A stretch of 64,000 nucleotides of DNA from an uncultured Oscillospiraceae bacterium (GTDB lineage Bacteria > Bacillota > Clostridia > Oscillospirales > Acutalibacteraceae), in NCBI GenBank assembly GCA_900539425.1, contig UQBX01000010.1, positions 3,377-67,376 of the forward strand. Direction: 5' to 3'. Under the pieces are notes generated by a model. It was not told where the DNA came from and ran no database searches. It was given only the letters and a program-made list of their open reading frames with translations. The translations under genes were made by a program, and so were the position numbers. Numbering within the stretch: the stretch's first letter is position 1; the number at the start of each line of letters is the position of its first letter. Positions 1-9,815 of the stretch are shown here, piece by piece.

Positions 1-821
1 ACCGAAAGTGCTTCTATTTCTGTTTCATAAGATTTTTTCAGAACGGCTTCAAACAATCCTTCGGATGATATTTCTATAGTGGTATCATCTGAAAAACTGC
101 CGCTTACACTGATTTTGAGATTATATGTACCGTCAGAATTATACTCAGGTCTTAAAAGAAAATCATCTATGTGGTTTTCTTCCTGCTCTATTATATAAAC
201 ATCACGGAAAATACCGTTTTCCCTGAACATGTCCTGACATTCAAGATATGTACCGTTGCTCCACTTGTAAACAACCGCCAAAATCTCATTTTTGCCGCTC
301 TGTAATAAGGATGTTATATCAAATTCGGCAGTATTGTGTGAGCCTTCACTGTAACCAACGTATTCTCCGTTAATATAAACTGCAAGGGCTCCTGCCACCC
401 CTAAAAATGTAAGTGTTTTTCGCTTTTGAAGATTATCAGCATCAAAAAATCTTCTATATATACCTACTGCAACATCAGACGGTATATTAGGCGGCCTTTT
501 TGGGAACGGATACCTTGTATTTATGTAGGCAATCTGGTCGTATCCTGTTCTCTGCCAAGTACAGGGTACGTTCACTTTGTCAAACTTTGCGCTTTCAGTG
601 TCAAAAGAAGTCGGCACAGCTGAAAGATTTTTATAATAAGCAAAGTCCCATTCTCCGCTTAAAACCGTTACTCTGTCGGAATTATAGCGTTCGTTTTTAT
701 AATCCGTGTTTTCAAAAGCCTTTTCGCTTGAAAACGGAATAAAATAGCTTCGCTCCTGCAGTTTTCCGTCTTCAAAAATGTTGAAATCTGTATGCAGATT
801 TCTGTGTATTCTGTATTCCAT
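1..821 (-). CDS. Beta-galactosidase-like GH2 enzyme, N-terminal part (runs off left edge)
   Basis: An open frame starts at an ATG at 821 behind an AAAGGGG ribosome site and stays open for 273 codons to the left edge, so the gene is incomplete. The visible part matches the N-terminal jelly-roll sugar-binding domain of large LacZ-type GH2 beta-galactosidases: NVPCTWQRTGYDQIAYIN is followed by a GIYRR motif and GEYVGYSEGSHNTAEFDI. The catalytic barrel lies outside the window, so specificity cannot be read. No signal peptide is seen, so it should act in the cytoplasm on imported galactosides. It is the last visible gene of the glycan operon, 12 bases after the preceding stop. Confidence 0.85.
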   Translation of the reverse strand, partial: MEYRIHRNLHTDFNIFEDGKLQERSYFIPFSSEKAFENTDYKNERYNSDRVTVLSGEWDFAYYKNLSAVPTSFDTESAKFDKVNVPCTWQRTGYDQIAYINTRYPFPKRPPNIPSDVAVGIYRRFFDADNLQKRKTLTFLGVAGALAVYINGEYVGYSEGSHNTAEFDITSLLQSGKNEILAVVYKWSNGTYLECQDMFRENGIFRDVYIIEQEENHIDDFLLRPEYNSDGTYNLKISVSGSFSDDTTIEISSEGLFEAVLKKSYETEIEALS

Positions 822-833
822 ATTTTTACCCCT

Positions 834-2789
834 TTATTTAAATACATAAATGTATTTTTCACCTTTGTTTAATATTATCTCTTCGTCATTTATTTTTACT
901 GTATAGCAATCTCCGTTAGTAACAGAAATATCAGTACTGAATGCACAAAGATCCATATTCTTTATTTCGAAGAAATCCCAGCTGTCAGGAACAGACGGGC
1001 ATATTTCAAAAGAATTAAACCCAACAGGTCTGTATCCCAAAATTCCTTCTGTAAAAATTCTCAGATAAAGGGCACTTTCCGCAGATAGCTGCGCCGCGTT
1101 ACCCTCCGGAAAAGCCTCTACAGGATACGGTGAATGAAATCCCAAAAGTCTTTCATTTGTATATTCAAGCAGTAAAGAGTATGCCTTGTCCTTTTCGCCG
1201 GCATAAAACATTCCTCTCATTGAATAAAGCAAAGAGCGGTCCCAGTATGTTTTCTGACCGCTTCTTGTAAGCAGCCCTTTTCCCGTAAATAACTTATCGC
1301 TTAAAAGCGCTTGAACAGTTTGTTCTTTTCTGTTGTTAATGCCCATAACAAGAGGAAGGCATATCCATGAGCGCAGACGCTTTTCCTCCTTGCAGTACCT
1401 GTAAGTTTCATATCCTTCCACAGTTGCACCGAAATAGCTTTCGATACCTTCTTTTATTTTCTGTGCTGTTATAAGGGCATTTTCTGCTTTTTCGCTGTCT
1501 CCTAATTCTTTATATATATAATGGAGCGAGATAAACGCATCATATGTAATACACGAAGTTGAAAGATTTGCTTTTCCGCTTTCAAAACGGTTTTCAAGTT
1601 CATCGCTGTCGCTTTCAACAACGCCGTTTGAGTTTATTTTGCTTTCAACATACGCCTGAGCAGCCGTAATTGACGGCATGAATTCAGCAGTTTTCTCCTT
1701 ATCTCCTGTACTTAAAAGGTAACGGCATAATCCATATAGGAACATAGAGCTGTCGCCACGGTCTCCCGCTCCGTTCCAAATGCCGTCACCGCATGCCACA
1801 ATACTGGTGGGAATAGCTTTTGATTTATCTGCATATTTTGAAAAAAGTCTGTAACTGTTTACGCTTTGTTTTTGTCCTGCGGGATAACCTAAGTATGCAA
1901 AAAGAGGATTTGCGTATTCACACTGGTCATTAGTCCACAGCGCTCCGTAATAATTGCCGCCTCCGGGAGCGTGCATAAGCCCGTTTTTTGTATTGAATAT
2001 GCTTTCAGAAGCCCTGATTTTGCAAAATTCAGTCATTAGATTGATTTCTTTATCAGGCGTTTTTATTTTCATGCAGTTACTGATATTGCTAAGAAAATCT
2101 TTTCTTGAGTTATATTGAGTGATAATCTGCTTTTCGACCATCTTCTCAGCAGAACTGCATATGTAGATGTTTATTGTGCTGTCAGGACTGACAGTAACTT
2201 TTTCATTATTTATTTCTTTTCCGTTGCAGCTTATAAATGTGAATAATTCCTGCTTTTTATCTTCATTTAAAAAAACTTTGCTGATATATTTATGAGGATG
2301 TCTGTTTCTTATTTTAACATATTGCTCAATAGAAGAACAGTTATTCACAACAATTTTTTCTACCAATGCTTTTTTATCGTGCGCGGGGCATATCGTATGG
2401 GTGATTTCAATATCGCCTGCGTGCTGATAGAAAGTGAGCATTCCGTTGAATTTGATTTTATCCGTTAATACCTTTGAGCCGTAATCTATATCCGCTCCGC
2501 TGAAACGGCAGGAAAGGCTTCCTCTTGTTTCGTTTGGTATAACTCTTATTTGGGGAAATACGCAAAATCTGTTTAGCTCAAGCTGTTTGCTTTCATCAAT
2601 TTTATAACTGATAATAGCAGACATTTCAAAGCCGGACATTTCTATGTGATTATAATAGGGCAGTTTGATATTGTTTATATTGCAGTCAATTCCGTCATTT
2701 GTTACAGAGTAATATCTGCTTTTCGGTTCTGAGCCTTTGAATTTAACCCATGCAGGAAATATTCTTGGCTTTTTATATATCAGTTTCAT
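834..2789 (-). CDS. Six-hairpin (alpha/alpha)6 glycosidase-like protein
   Basis: This 651-residue protein has a beta-rich N-terminal half (about 1-260) and a helical C-terminal half resembling six-hairpin glycosidases. Motifs include APGGGNYYGALWTNDQCEYA near 280, GDGIWNGAGDRGDSSMFLYG near 335, and YWDRSLLYSMRGMFYAGE near 525. I cannot assign a GH family; GH78-, GH95- or GH63-like folds look comparable. There is no signal peptide, so a cytoplasmic role on imported oligosaccharides is likely. The start is supported by AGGTG seven bases upstream. It lies 48 bases after the next GH gene and was most likely co-transcribed with it. Confidence 0.7.
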   Translation of the reverse strand: MKLIYKKPRIFPAWVKFKGSEPKSRYYSVTNDGIDCNINNIKLPYYNHIEMSGFEMSAIISYKIDESKQLELNRFCVFPQIRVIPNETRGSLSCRFSGADIDYGSKVLTDKIKFNGMLTFYQHAGDIEITHTICPAHDKKALVEKIVVNNCSSIEQYVKIRNRHPHKYISKVFLNEDKKQELFTFISCNGKEINNEKVTVSPDSTINIYICSSAEKMVEKQIITQYNSRKDFLSNISNCMKIKTPDKEINLMTEFCKIRASESIFNTKNGLMHAPGGGNYYGALWTNDQCEYANPLFAYLGYPAGQKQSVNSYRLFSKYADKSKAIPTSIVACGDGIWNGAGDRGDSSMFLYGLCRYLLSTGDKEKTAEFMPSITAAQAYVESKINSNGVVESDSDELENRFESGKANLSTSCITYDAFISLHYIYKELGDSEKAENALITAQKIKEGIESYFGATVEGYETYRYCKEEKRLRSWICLPLVMGINNRKEQTVQALLSDKLFTGKGLLTRSGQKTYWDRSLLYSMRGMFYAGEKDKAYSLLLEYTNERLLGFHSPYPVEAFPEGNAAQLSAESALYLRIFTEGILGYRPVGFNSFEICPSVPDSWDFFEIKNMDLCAFSTDISVTNGDCYTVKINDEEIILNKGEKYIYVFK

Positions 2790-2837
2790 ATTACACCTAT
2801 CTGTTTTTTTAGTCTTAATTTTTAAGCAGATAAAATT

Positions 2838-3998
2838 TTATATTAACTGCTGTCTTGTGTCATATTTGTCTTTAATCAGTTCAAGTATAAAAGCGCTTGA
2901 CCAGCCGAAATCTTTTGCACCAAGACCTTTGCCTGTTTTTGAATCATAGTATTCATATATTGAATCTTTGTTTTGGCTGCAAAAGTTTAAAACGTTTTCT
3001 GTAAGTTCATCGGCAAGGGCAAAATCTCCGTAATTTCGTAATCCCTGTATCGTAAAATAAGCTGTGTTGAGCCAGCAAGGGCCGCGCCAGTATTTTGATG
3101 AGTTGTAGCGCTTGTTATTGTAACTTATCGTTGGGATTCCCGGATAAAAATAATTCGGATCTTTTGCCTTTTCAATCATGCACTGCGCTTTTTCTTTATC
3201 TGCCGCTAAGCAGAAAAGCGGCATAAAAGAGGCGGGGGATAAACGGTGAGTAAAGCGCTTTAGCTTAAAATTATAATCGCAGTAGCTTTTGTCTTTTTTT
3301 GAAAAAAGAATACTGTTTATTTTGGAAATCAGCTTTTCCCTTTTTTTAGTATATAATTCAGCTTCTTCCGGCTGTTTGAGCTTGTCTGCAATGTATGCCA
3401 TTGCCCGGTAAAAATCAGCCATAAAGCAGTTGCAGTCAACGGCGTAGCAATTTTGAATTAGATGCGGAAAATCAAATCTGACAGTATTGTCCCATCCGCT
3501 TTCCATTTTGTGAACTTTATAGCTAAACAGAGTGCCGTCAAATCTGTTGCTTTCCCACCACGAAAGATTTGATTTCAAGTGATGATATGCGTATTCCAGA
3601 AAGGATAAGTCCGGATGAATCATGTCACTTTTCATAATAGCCCAAGCGAGAACAGGCGGCTTGGTGAACCGAAAAACGGTCTTTCCGTTTGTATAAACCA
3701 CGTCTGCAATCTGACCGTCTGGTTTTTGAAAGTCAAAAAGTATTTTCATCTGATCGTGAGCAATTTCTATATCAAAATAGCTCATTGCCAATGTGTGAAA
3801 TGCGCTGTCCCAGTTCCACACACCCTGGTATGTTCTGGGGGACGGCGATATGGCTTTACGGTCCTTAAAAACAAAAATCTCATCGCCCGCGGGCTTATTA
3901 ATTATATTTCCGTAAAGGGTGCTGACTGCTCTTTCTATCAGGGCGCGTTCATCAGCGTTGCATTTTCCGTATACAGGAAATTTATTTTCAATATCCAT
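2838..3998 (-). CDS. GH63/trehalase-like (MGH1-type) glycosidase
   Basis: The 386-residue protein has the signature segments of bacterial GH63/MGH1-like (alpha/alpha)6 enzymes: TYQGVWNWDSAFHTLAMSYF near 58, MESGWDNTVRFD near 165, YWRGPCWLNTAYFTIQGLRN near 305, and GLGAKDFGWSSAFILELI at the C-terminus. Family members cleave alpha-linked glucose, mannose or glucosylglycerate type substrates; which one applies here cannot be read. No export signal is seen. The ATG at 3998 has GGAG at good spacing. Neighbouring alpha- and beta-galactosidases suggest it trims the same oligosaccharide. Confidence 0.78.
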   Translation of the reverse strand: MDIENKFPVYGKCNADERALIERAVSTLYGNIINKPAGDEIFVFKDRKAISPSPRTYQGVWNWDSAFHTLAMSYFDIEIAHDQMKILFDFQKPDGQIADVVYTNGKTVFRFTKPPVLAWAIMKSDMIHPDLSFLEYAYHHLKSNLSWWESNRFDGTLFSYKVHKMESGWDNTVRFDFPHLIQNCYAVDCNCFMADFYRAMAYIADKLKQPEEAELYTKKREKLISKINSILFSKKDKSYCDYNFKLKRFTHRLSPASFMPLFCLAADKEKAQCMIEKAKDPNYFYPGIPTISYNNKRYNSSKYWRGPCWLNTAYFTIQGLRNYGDFALADELTENVLNFCSQNKDSIYEYYDSKTGKGLGAKDFGWSSAFILELIKDKYDTRQQLI

Positions 3999-4029
3999 GA
4001 CTTTCTCCGTGCTTTTATTTTAGCATAGT

Positions 4030-5277
4030 TCAGTGTACAAACGATACCGTTTCTTTTTCATATTTGGGCTGATATTTATCCTGGTAATAATTCTGTGCTT
4101 CGCAGTCGAATGAACCGTCCGGATTAACTGTAATCAGAGTGCAGCCTCTGTAGTCGCCCTGCTGGTCAATATCTTTGTAAGCAAGATAATCTACGCTCAT
4201 TCCGTATGTAAGACGTATGCCTTTATATTCAATAGAATAATTATTTATATGGTCATGCCCGCAGAATATACCCTGAGTGCTTCCAAGCGACTGCATAGTG
4301 TCAAACAAAGTGTCCTCGCCTGCTCCGCAGCATACGTTTTCGTCTTTGATACCGTAATAATATTTATGGTTTTCAGATTCTTTGCTGCCGTTTTCTTTAT
4401 AAATATTCCATGCGTCATCAAATTCTTTAAGCGGGATATGGAAAAACGCCAGAGATTTTACGGTTTCATAAGTTTCTTCGGAATAGGGCAGAGTGCTTTT
4501 ATCTGCCTTTTCAAGCGCTTCTTCATTTTCTTTGTTAAGTGCGTTTACCGCATCGCTGTACCAATCGATTTGGTTCTGGTGAATATTGTCATATTCGCCG
4601 TTTATTCCGAATCTGTCTGTATAAGAGTGGGAATCAAACAGGAAAAGGGATTGCGTAATAACACCTTGTGAATTTCTGATATTGATTATCTGGTTTCCGC
4701 AACCGTCAACATTTTCAGGGCCCGCCTGAAAAATACAATATTTAAGGTCTTCGCCGGCGTAAAATTCTCCTATATCTTCGCGTGAATAATAACCGTATGC
4801 CTCAGTATCGTGGTTTCCGAAAGCAACAGTCCAGTAAACACCAAGACTTTCCATCATCTGAGCAAAAATCTTAGCCCCTGTTTTATTGTTTAATGTGCCG
4901 GCATTGTTCGGAGTGGGAAAAACTACATCTCCGGTAACGATTACAAGATCGGGTTTTTCAGCGCTGATCATGGCGGCAACACAGTTGAGTGCTTTTTTGT
5001 CCTTTTCAGCGGAAATCCAGCCGCCGCCTATATGAATATCTGTCAGCTGCATTATTTTCATCGGTCTGTCTGTTATAAACTCAGCATAGCCGTCTTCACC
5101 CGTTGTCGGCACAAGTTGATCTTCATATTGAACTTTGTCAAACGATTCGGCAATCTTTAGATTTTTGTTGCTGGTTATCACAGTTGCCACTTTGCTCGCG
5201 CAAATCAAAACAACTATAATCAAAACAACACTTATCAGTATTTTTAAGATAATTTTTCCCGCCTTTGATTTAATCAT
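4030..5277 (-). CDS. Membrane-anchored calcineurin-like metallophosphoesterase
   Basis: The 415-residue protein has a single N-terminal transmembrane segment (about residues 9-30) and then a calcineurin-like fold outside the membrane. All usual metal ligands are present: TDIHIG (79-84), TGDVV (115-119), GNHD (154-157), a histidine near FFHIPL, and GHDHIN near 343. The family hydrolyses phosphomonoesters or phosphodiesters with two divalent metals. It sits inside a glycoside hydrolase operon, 31 bases from the GH63-like gene, so its substrate may be a phosphorylated glycan, which is inference. The start has AAGGGG upstream. Confidence 0.82.
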   Translation of the reverse strand: MIKSKAGKIILKILISVVLIIVVLICASKVATVITSNKNLKIAESFDKVQYEDQLVPTTGEDGYAEFITDRPMKIMQLTDIHIGGGWISAEKDKKALNCVAAMISAEKPDLVIVTGDVVFPTPNNAGTLNNKTGAKIFAQMMESLGVYWTVAFGNHDTEAYGYYSREDIGEFYAGEDLKYCIFQAGPENVDGCGNQIINIRNSQGVITQSLFLFDSHSYTDRFGINGEYDNIHQNQIDWYSDAVNALNKENEEALEKADKSTLPYSEETYETVKSLAFFHIPLKEFDDAWNIYKENGSKESENHKYYYGIKDENVCCGAGEDTLFDTMQSLGSTQGIFCGHDHINNYSIEYKGIRLTYGMSVDYLAYKDIDQQGDYRGCTLITVNPDGSFDCEAQNYYQDKYQPKYEKETVSFVH

Positions 5278-5305
5278 ATTTACCCCTTCTTCTCTTCAAA
5301 CAGCG

Positions 5306-6979
5306 TCAGTTTACTTTATCGGATATTATTGTTCCGTTCCAAATGTCAAAAGTAAGCTCCTCTGTGCAGTTCCCGTAACTGAATTTAACTTTCATTATAT
5401 GCGGTTCAATAAAATCCGCACTGAGAATAGTATAATTTTCTTTTTTAAACGCATTTTTTAATGCTTGCAGCTGCTCACTGTTGTATTTGCCCACGTTGTC
5501 AGATACAAAAAGCAGGCTGCCGAAAACCGAGTTGATTTTGGAAAGCAGTTTTCTGCGGTTAAAATCCATTTTGATGTTTTCATCACGCAGCAGAAATACG
5601 TCCGGATCGTTCATCCATGCTCTGCCGTTAAGATGACGGCGGAAGATAGTATTTGAAACGGCGTGGGGTGTAGAAACATCCTCGCGTGTGGAATGGCGGC
5701 GGTGGTGCCAGTTCAAAGAAATGTCTGAGCCGATACGGCAGTAATCTACTTTGCCGAAAGCAGGCATAAGCGGAACACCGCAGCCGAGAATAAGTTTTTC
5801 GCCGCAGCAATCACGCAGAAGATCCATAGCATCGCACATGATTTCTCCTCTTGATTTGTTGTGCATAGGAAGTACGCAGGCGCCGTAAAGAAAGTCAAGC
5901 TTTACCAAATCGTAACCCCACTCATTAAGAACAACATCAAAAACACGGCGTATATAATCTTCAGCGCCTTTGTTGTAAATATCAAGCGAATAAAAGCCGC
6001 CCCAGTTGTGCCCCGTATTATATGGCTTGCCCTTGGCATCTTTTATAAACCAGTCAGGATGATTTTTAAACAACTGAGATGATCTTACAGCCGCAAAAGG
6101 AGCCAGCCACAGACCTGCTGTCATTCCTTTTTCGTGTATTCTGTCTGCAACTTCTTTCATCCCTTCAGGGAATTTTTTCTTATCGGTTATAAGCCAATCG
6201 CCAACTGCCGCCTGGTATCCGTCATCAATTTGAAAACAGTCGATTTCGGCGTCAATTTTAGATAGATTTTCAAGGTCGCGCTTTACAACGTCATTTGTTA
6301 CCGAGCCGTAATAGTTGTACCATGTGGTGTATCCTGTGCGCTTCTTATGTTCTCTGCAGGTTATTCCCATCTGCTTAAAATATTCGTCAAAAGCGTTTTC
6401 ATATGTGTCCGAAATAAATGTAAAAGACAGTATTTCAGTATTATCAGTATAAGTTACGCCCTCAAGATCTTTTCCTATAAGTACGCAGTTCCTTACGGCG
6501 TCAAAAGTAACGGTTGTATAGCCGCTTCTTTCGCTGAGTGAGCCAAACAGATCTATCTGTTCGCCGCTTCTTACATAGCCGTATGACCATCCGTAGAATA
6601 TTCCGCGGCTGCGGGGATATTTATGGAAGTTCAAATCGCCTGATTTGCTGAAACCTATTTTTTGAAGAGGTGTTCGCATTACTCCGAATTCCGTCAGACC
6701 GGAAAGCTCGCTCATCTGCTCATCGGGGCGGTATTCCAAACTATCAGTCCAGCTTTGGTATCCGTTTACGTAAATTCTGTTGTCAGAGTTGAATGAGTAA
6801 GGGCATTTTATCGTAAAAGAATCAATACTCATACTTTGTTTAGGGCAGAGGGTAACGAGCAGTTTATTGCCGTTTAATGATGTTTTAAGTGAAAAATGCT
6901 CTGTTTTTGCCCCGGTGGCAAGATACTGTATACCGTTTACACGGTATTCGATACGAAATGACAGTTGTTTTATATCCAT
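5306..6979 (-). CDS. Alpha-galactosidase, GH36
   Basis: The 557-residue protein has GH36 organisation: an N-terminal beta-supersandwich, then a TIM barrel. FQIDDGYQ (249-256) carries substrate-binding aspartates, KLDFLYG (360-366) holds the expected nucleophile D362, and RIGSDIS (415-421) holds the expected acid/base D419. It is shorter than the roughly 720-residue GH36 enzymes of the RafA/AgaA type, so it belongs to a smaller subgroup. Some relatives act on alpha-N-acetylgalactosamine, so exact specificity is open. No signal peptide is present. The start follows GGAGG. It lies 28 bases from the membrane phosphoesterase gene. Confidence 0.87.
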   Translation of the reverse strand: MDIKQLSFRIEYRVNGIQYLATGAKTEHFSLKTSLNGNKLLVTLCPKQSMSIDSFTIKCPYSFNSDNRIYVNGYQSWTDSLEYRPDEQMSELSGLTEFGVMRTPLQKIGFSKSGDLNFHKYPRSRGIFYGWSYGYVRSGEQIDLFGSLSERSGYTTVTFDAVRNCVLIGKDLEGVTYTDNTEILSFTFISDTYENAFDEYFKQMGITCREHKKRTGYTTWYNYYGSVTNDVVKRDLENLSKIDAEIDCFQIDDGYQAAVGDWLITDKKKFPEGMKEVADRIHEKGMTAGLWLAPFAAVRSSQLFKNHPDWFIKDAKGKPYNTGHNWGGFYSLDIYNKGAEDYIRRVFDVVLNEWGYDLVKLDFLYGACVLPMHNKSRGEIMCDAMDLLRDCCGEKLILGCGVPLMPAFGKVDYCRIGSDISLNWHHRRHSTREDVSTPHAVSNTIFRRHLNGRAWMNDPDVFLLRDENIKMDFNRRKLLSKINSVFGSLLFVSDNVGKYNSEQLQALKNAFKKENYTILSADFIEPHIMKVKFSYGNCTEELTFDIWNGTIISDKVN

Positions 6980-6999
6980 TGCTTTCCTCCAGGATAATT

Positions 7000-8319
7000 T
7001 TATTTTACGGTTATCTCCATATAATCGTTGCTTTCGGCTCCCCAGCTGTCAACAGCGTAAATTTTGTATACAGAGCCTTTTGACGCTTTGCTGTCTTCAA
7101 GAGACAGGGTAACAGTTTTATCCATATCATCAATTCCGTTATAAAAATCGCTGAAAAACTGTTTTTCTTCATTATTGCTGTTTACGATTTTGTATGAGTG
7201 AACAAAATCATCATCACTGCCTGCGGGGAAAGTAAATGTAACTTTTCCGTCTTTAATTTGAGCCGATCCGCCTGTTAGCGGGATTTCAGGAGCATTGTTA
7301 GCCGCTTTGCGGTTTTCAAAAGAATATTTTCCGTCATTATTATACGGCAGGTCAAACTGCCACAGCATGTCGGCTTTTTCTTCTTTCCCTGATTGCCCGT
7401 CTGCAAAGTTAATACGGTGGATATTGATTTTTTCGTTGCCTATTTCCATTATGTAGCCCATAGGAGTGTCTTCGGCATTCGGCGGGATAGTTCCGTTTTC
7501 TTTGCCCTCTTCCATTTCGGTGTAAGAAAGGGACTGTGTGTTGATAACAGTGTAATCGCCCTGCCAGATTGAACGTTCATCAAGCAGGGAATAGTGAACA
7601 TGACCGCTGAAATTTATAACATTCGGGTATTTTGAAAGAACATCGTCAAGCGTTGTGTCTCCCCAGTCCTCACTTCCGTAACTCGTGTTTTCCGGCTGAT
7701 TGTGGGTGATAACAAAAATGGGCTTTCCTTCTGAATCCTCACTCGCTTTTTTAAGCTCATTGTCAAGCCACTGGGCAGTCTTTTTATAACCCTTAGTCAT
7801 GTTTCCGCTGTCCGGGGATGCCCCGATAAAGTGATATCCGTTAACTACGTAATGCGTCCAGGGACTTTGACCTATTATTTCTTCAAAAGCCTTTTTGTGA
7901 TTAATTGCGGTAAATACGCTTTTGTTCCAGTAATCATGATTGCCCATTATGGTTTGGACTATCGGCTTGTCATTGCCGAATACGCTGTCAAACACATCCA
8001 TATATGTCTGAAAAGCGAAACGGGTTCCCAGGTCGCCTATATCACCGGCAAAGATTATCATATCAACATTATTGTTTTTGATAACGGTCAGTGCCTTTTC
8101 AAGATTTTTTACATAAGTATCAGATTCTTTTAACTGCTTTTCAGTAGGCGGCAGTTGAGTATCGGATATTACGGCAACTTTAAATGTACTGCCTTCTGTT
8201 GTGAATTGCTGAATTTGTGTTTTATTCATTTCTTGTTTGCTCCCGGAGCAGCCGCCCAGCGTCGCTGCAATGCAAAATGCCAGCAGCAGGCCGAATGACG
8301 CTTTTAGTATTTTTTTCAT
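7000..8319 (-). CDS. Lipoprotein calcineurin-like metallophosphoesterase
   Basis: A lipoprotein signal ends with the lipobox LGGC at residues 21-24, so the 439-residue protein should be tethered outside the cell. The metallophosphoesterase core shows SDTQ (52-55, aspartate with Q replacing the usual histidine), AGDIGD (91-96), GNHDYW (126-131), a THNQPEN histidine, and SGHVHYSL near 235. The C-terminal 90 residues look like a fibronectin-type beta domain. It is the second exported phosphoesterase of this operon and is not a close copy of the one at 4030-5277. The SDTQ variation is worth noting because that position usually supplies a metal ligand. Confidence 0.82.
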   Translation of the reverse strand: MKKILKASFGLLLAFCIAATLGGCSGSKQEMNKTQIQQFTTEGSTFKVAVISDTQLPPTEKQLKESDTYVKNLEKALTVIKNNNVDMIIFAGDIGDLGTRFAFQTYMDVFDSVFGNDKPIVQTIMGNHDYWNKSVFTAINHKKAFEEIIGQSPWTHYVVNGYHFIGASPDSGNMTKGYKKTAQWLDNELKKASEDSEGKPIFVITHNQPENTSYGSEDWGDTTLDDVLSKYPNVINFSGHVHYSLLDERSIWQGDYTVINTQSLSYTEMEEGKENGTIPPNAEDTPMGYIMEIGNEKINIHRINFADGQSGKEEKADMLWQFDLPYNNDGKYSFENRKAANNAPEIPLTGGSAQIKDGKVTFTFPAGSDDDFVHSYKIVNSNNEEKQFFSDFYNGIDDMDKTVTLSLEDSKASKGSVYKIYAVDSWGAESNDYMEITVK

Positions 8320-8348
8320 TTTGATTCATTCTCCATAATAGCTGTTAC

Positions 8349-9776
8349 TTATTGAGTTGTGTTGTTTCTGTTTTCCACTGCGTTTTGCATAGCCGAAAAC
8401 AGGCTGTACTGATTACTCATGGGGAAATCAAATTCTCCGCACCAAATCATCATGCCTGCAAATCCCATATCATACGCATAAGCTGTTTTAGCATATATCA
8501 TATCATAGCCGTTAAAATAATATTCTCTTGAATCTTTGATGCCTGTGTTTTGGGATCTTGAATTGATTTCAAAGTCTGAATAACCTGCCTGCATGAAATC
8601 GCCTTTATCTCTGGTGTTGCCGTAAAACGGTACGCCAAGAAGAAGTTGATCTTTTCTGAATCCTTTTTTGATAAAGTATTCAGCGCTGAAATAATGGCAG
8701 GTATAAAATTCACTGTGATTGTCGCGGGAATTTTTTGCCCAGTCATATGCCATTATGTTGACAAGATCAAGACTTTCTTTAGCTTCATCAGTCAGCATAA
8801 CGCCCCACGGGCCAAGAGCGGAGGATAAGAGCAGACCGTTTTCATGGAGTTCTTTGCCCAGACCCGTAAGCATTTTGCTGTATGCGCTCCATACATGGGG
8901 CAGACGGGGATACTCCCAGTCAAAATCTATTCCGCAGAAACCAAACTCTTTGCATAGCTCTACAAGATTGGATTGAAGAGTATCAAGGTTGTGGTTGATT
9001 GCATAAACAGAATCGTTGTTGGCGTGTTTTCCGTTTTCTTTCTTGGGATTTGCAATACAGCACCAAATACGAACCGGTCTGTTCCCGATTATTTCTTTGA
9101 GCGCTTCTGTTTCTTTTTTCAGCATTTCGCTGTCATATTCAAGAGTGCCGTCTTTTGTGAATCCTACGGCTCCGATTATAATTGCGTCAGTAATAACGTC
9201 AAAGTATTGCGAAAAATCGCTGTCGTTAACTCTTTCCTGAAAATAAGTGCTGCCTTCGCTAATGGGAAAATAGGAATTGACAATAAAATCATCATTTTGC
9301 CTGCTTTCAGCACAAAACGCCTTTATTTCAGATATTTTTACTTCTTTTGAGTTTTCAGACGAGTCGATTTTCAGTATAAGGCGAGAAATATCAGCATTAT
9401 CGAAAGAGCAGTATAAGTAATCATCAATTACATCGCCGCCAAAGAGAAGCTTTCTTTCGCCTGCTTCATTTTCTCCGTAAAGGGAGAAGCCCGTGCAATT
9501 ACAGCCTTTCTCCCTAATGGTTACGGTGTTTACCGTACTCATTTTGTCTGCCTGGAGAACAATTTCTTCGCCGCATTTGATTTTGAATATACCGCTGTTT
9601 TCTGAATTCTTAACCTCGCTGTTTTCCGCGCAGGTCAGTGTTATTTCTTCCATATTGTTCAATGTGGAATCGGCCTCCAGCTGGTTTGCTGTGTTTTTAC
9701 CTGAGCAAGCGCTCAGACTGATTATCAGGCAAAGTGCAAGAACAGCACTTGTTGCACGCAAAAATATCTTTTTCAT
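8349..9776 (-). CDS. GH18-like lipoprotein (chitobiase/endo-glycosaminidase type)
   Basis: The start is placed at the ATG at 9776 because AAAGGG lies just upstream and the next residues form a lipoprotein signal with lipobox SLSAC. A discoidin-like beta region (about 40-160) precedes a GH18 barrel with the catalytic DxxDxDxE-type stretch CGIDFDWEYP near residue 282. Later barrel motifs are VNIMAYDWA and MIWCGEFDF. GH18 enzymes cut beta-1,4 bonds at N-acetylglucosamine in chitin, peptidoglycan or N-glycans. Because it is surface-anchored and sits with galactosidases and a sugar importer, host-type N-glycan or mucin glycan processing is a reasonable inference. Confidence 0.8.
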   Translation of the reverse strand: MKKIFLRATSAVLALCLIISLSACSGKNTANQLEADSTLNNMEEITLTCAENSEVKNSENSGIFKIKCGEEIVLQADKMSTVNTVTIREKGCNCTGFSLYGENEAGERKLLFGGDVIDDYLYCSFDNADISRLILKIDSSENSKEVKISEIKAFCAESRQNDDFIVNSYFPISEGSTYFQERVNDSDFSQYFDVITDAIIIGAVGFTKDGTLEYDSEMLKKETEALKEIIGNRPVRIWCCIANPKKENGKHANNDSVYAINHNLDTLQSNLVELCKEFGFCGIDFDWEYPRLPHVWSAYSKMLTGLGKELHENGLLLSSALGPWGVMLTDEAKESLDLVNIMAYDWAKNSRDNHSEFYTCHYFSAEYFIKKGFRKDQLLLGVPFYGNTRDKGDFMQAGYSDFEINSRSQNTGIKDSREYYFNGYDMIYAKTAYAYDMGFAGMMIWCGEFDFPMSNQYSLFSAMQNAVENRNNTTQ

Positions 9777-9815
9777 AGTTATTTCCCTTTGCAAACAGAT
9801 ATTGAATTGTTTGTA

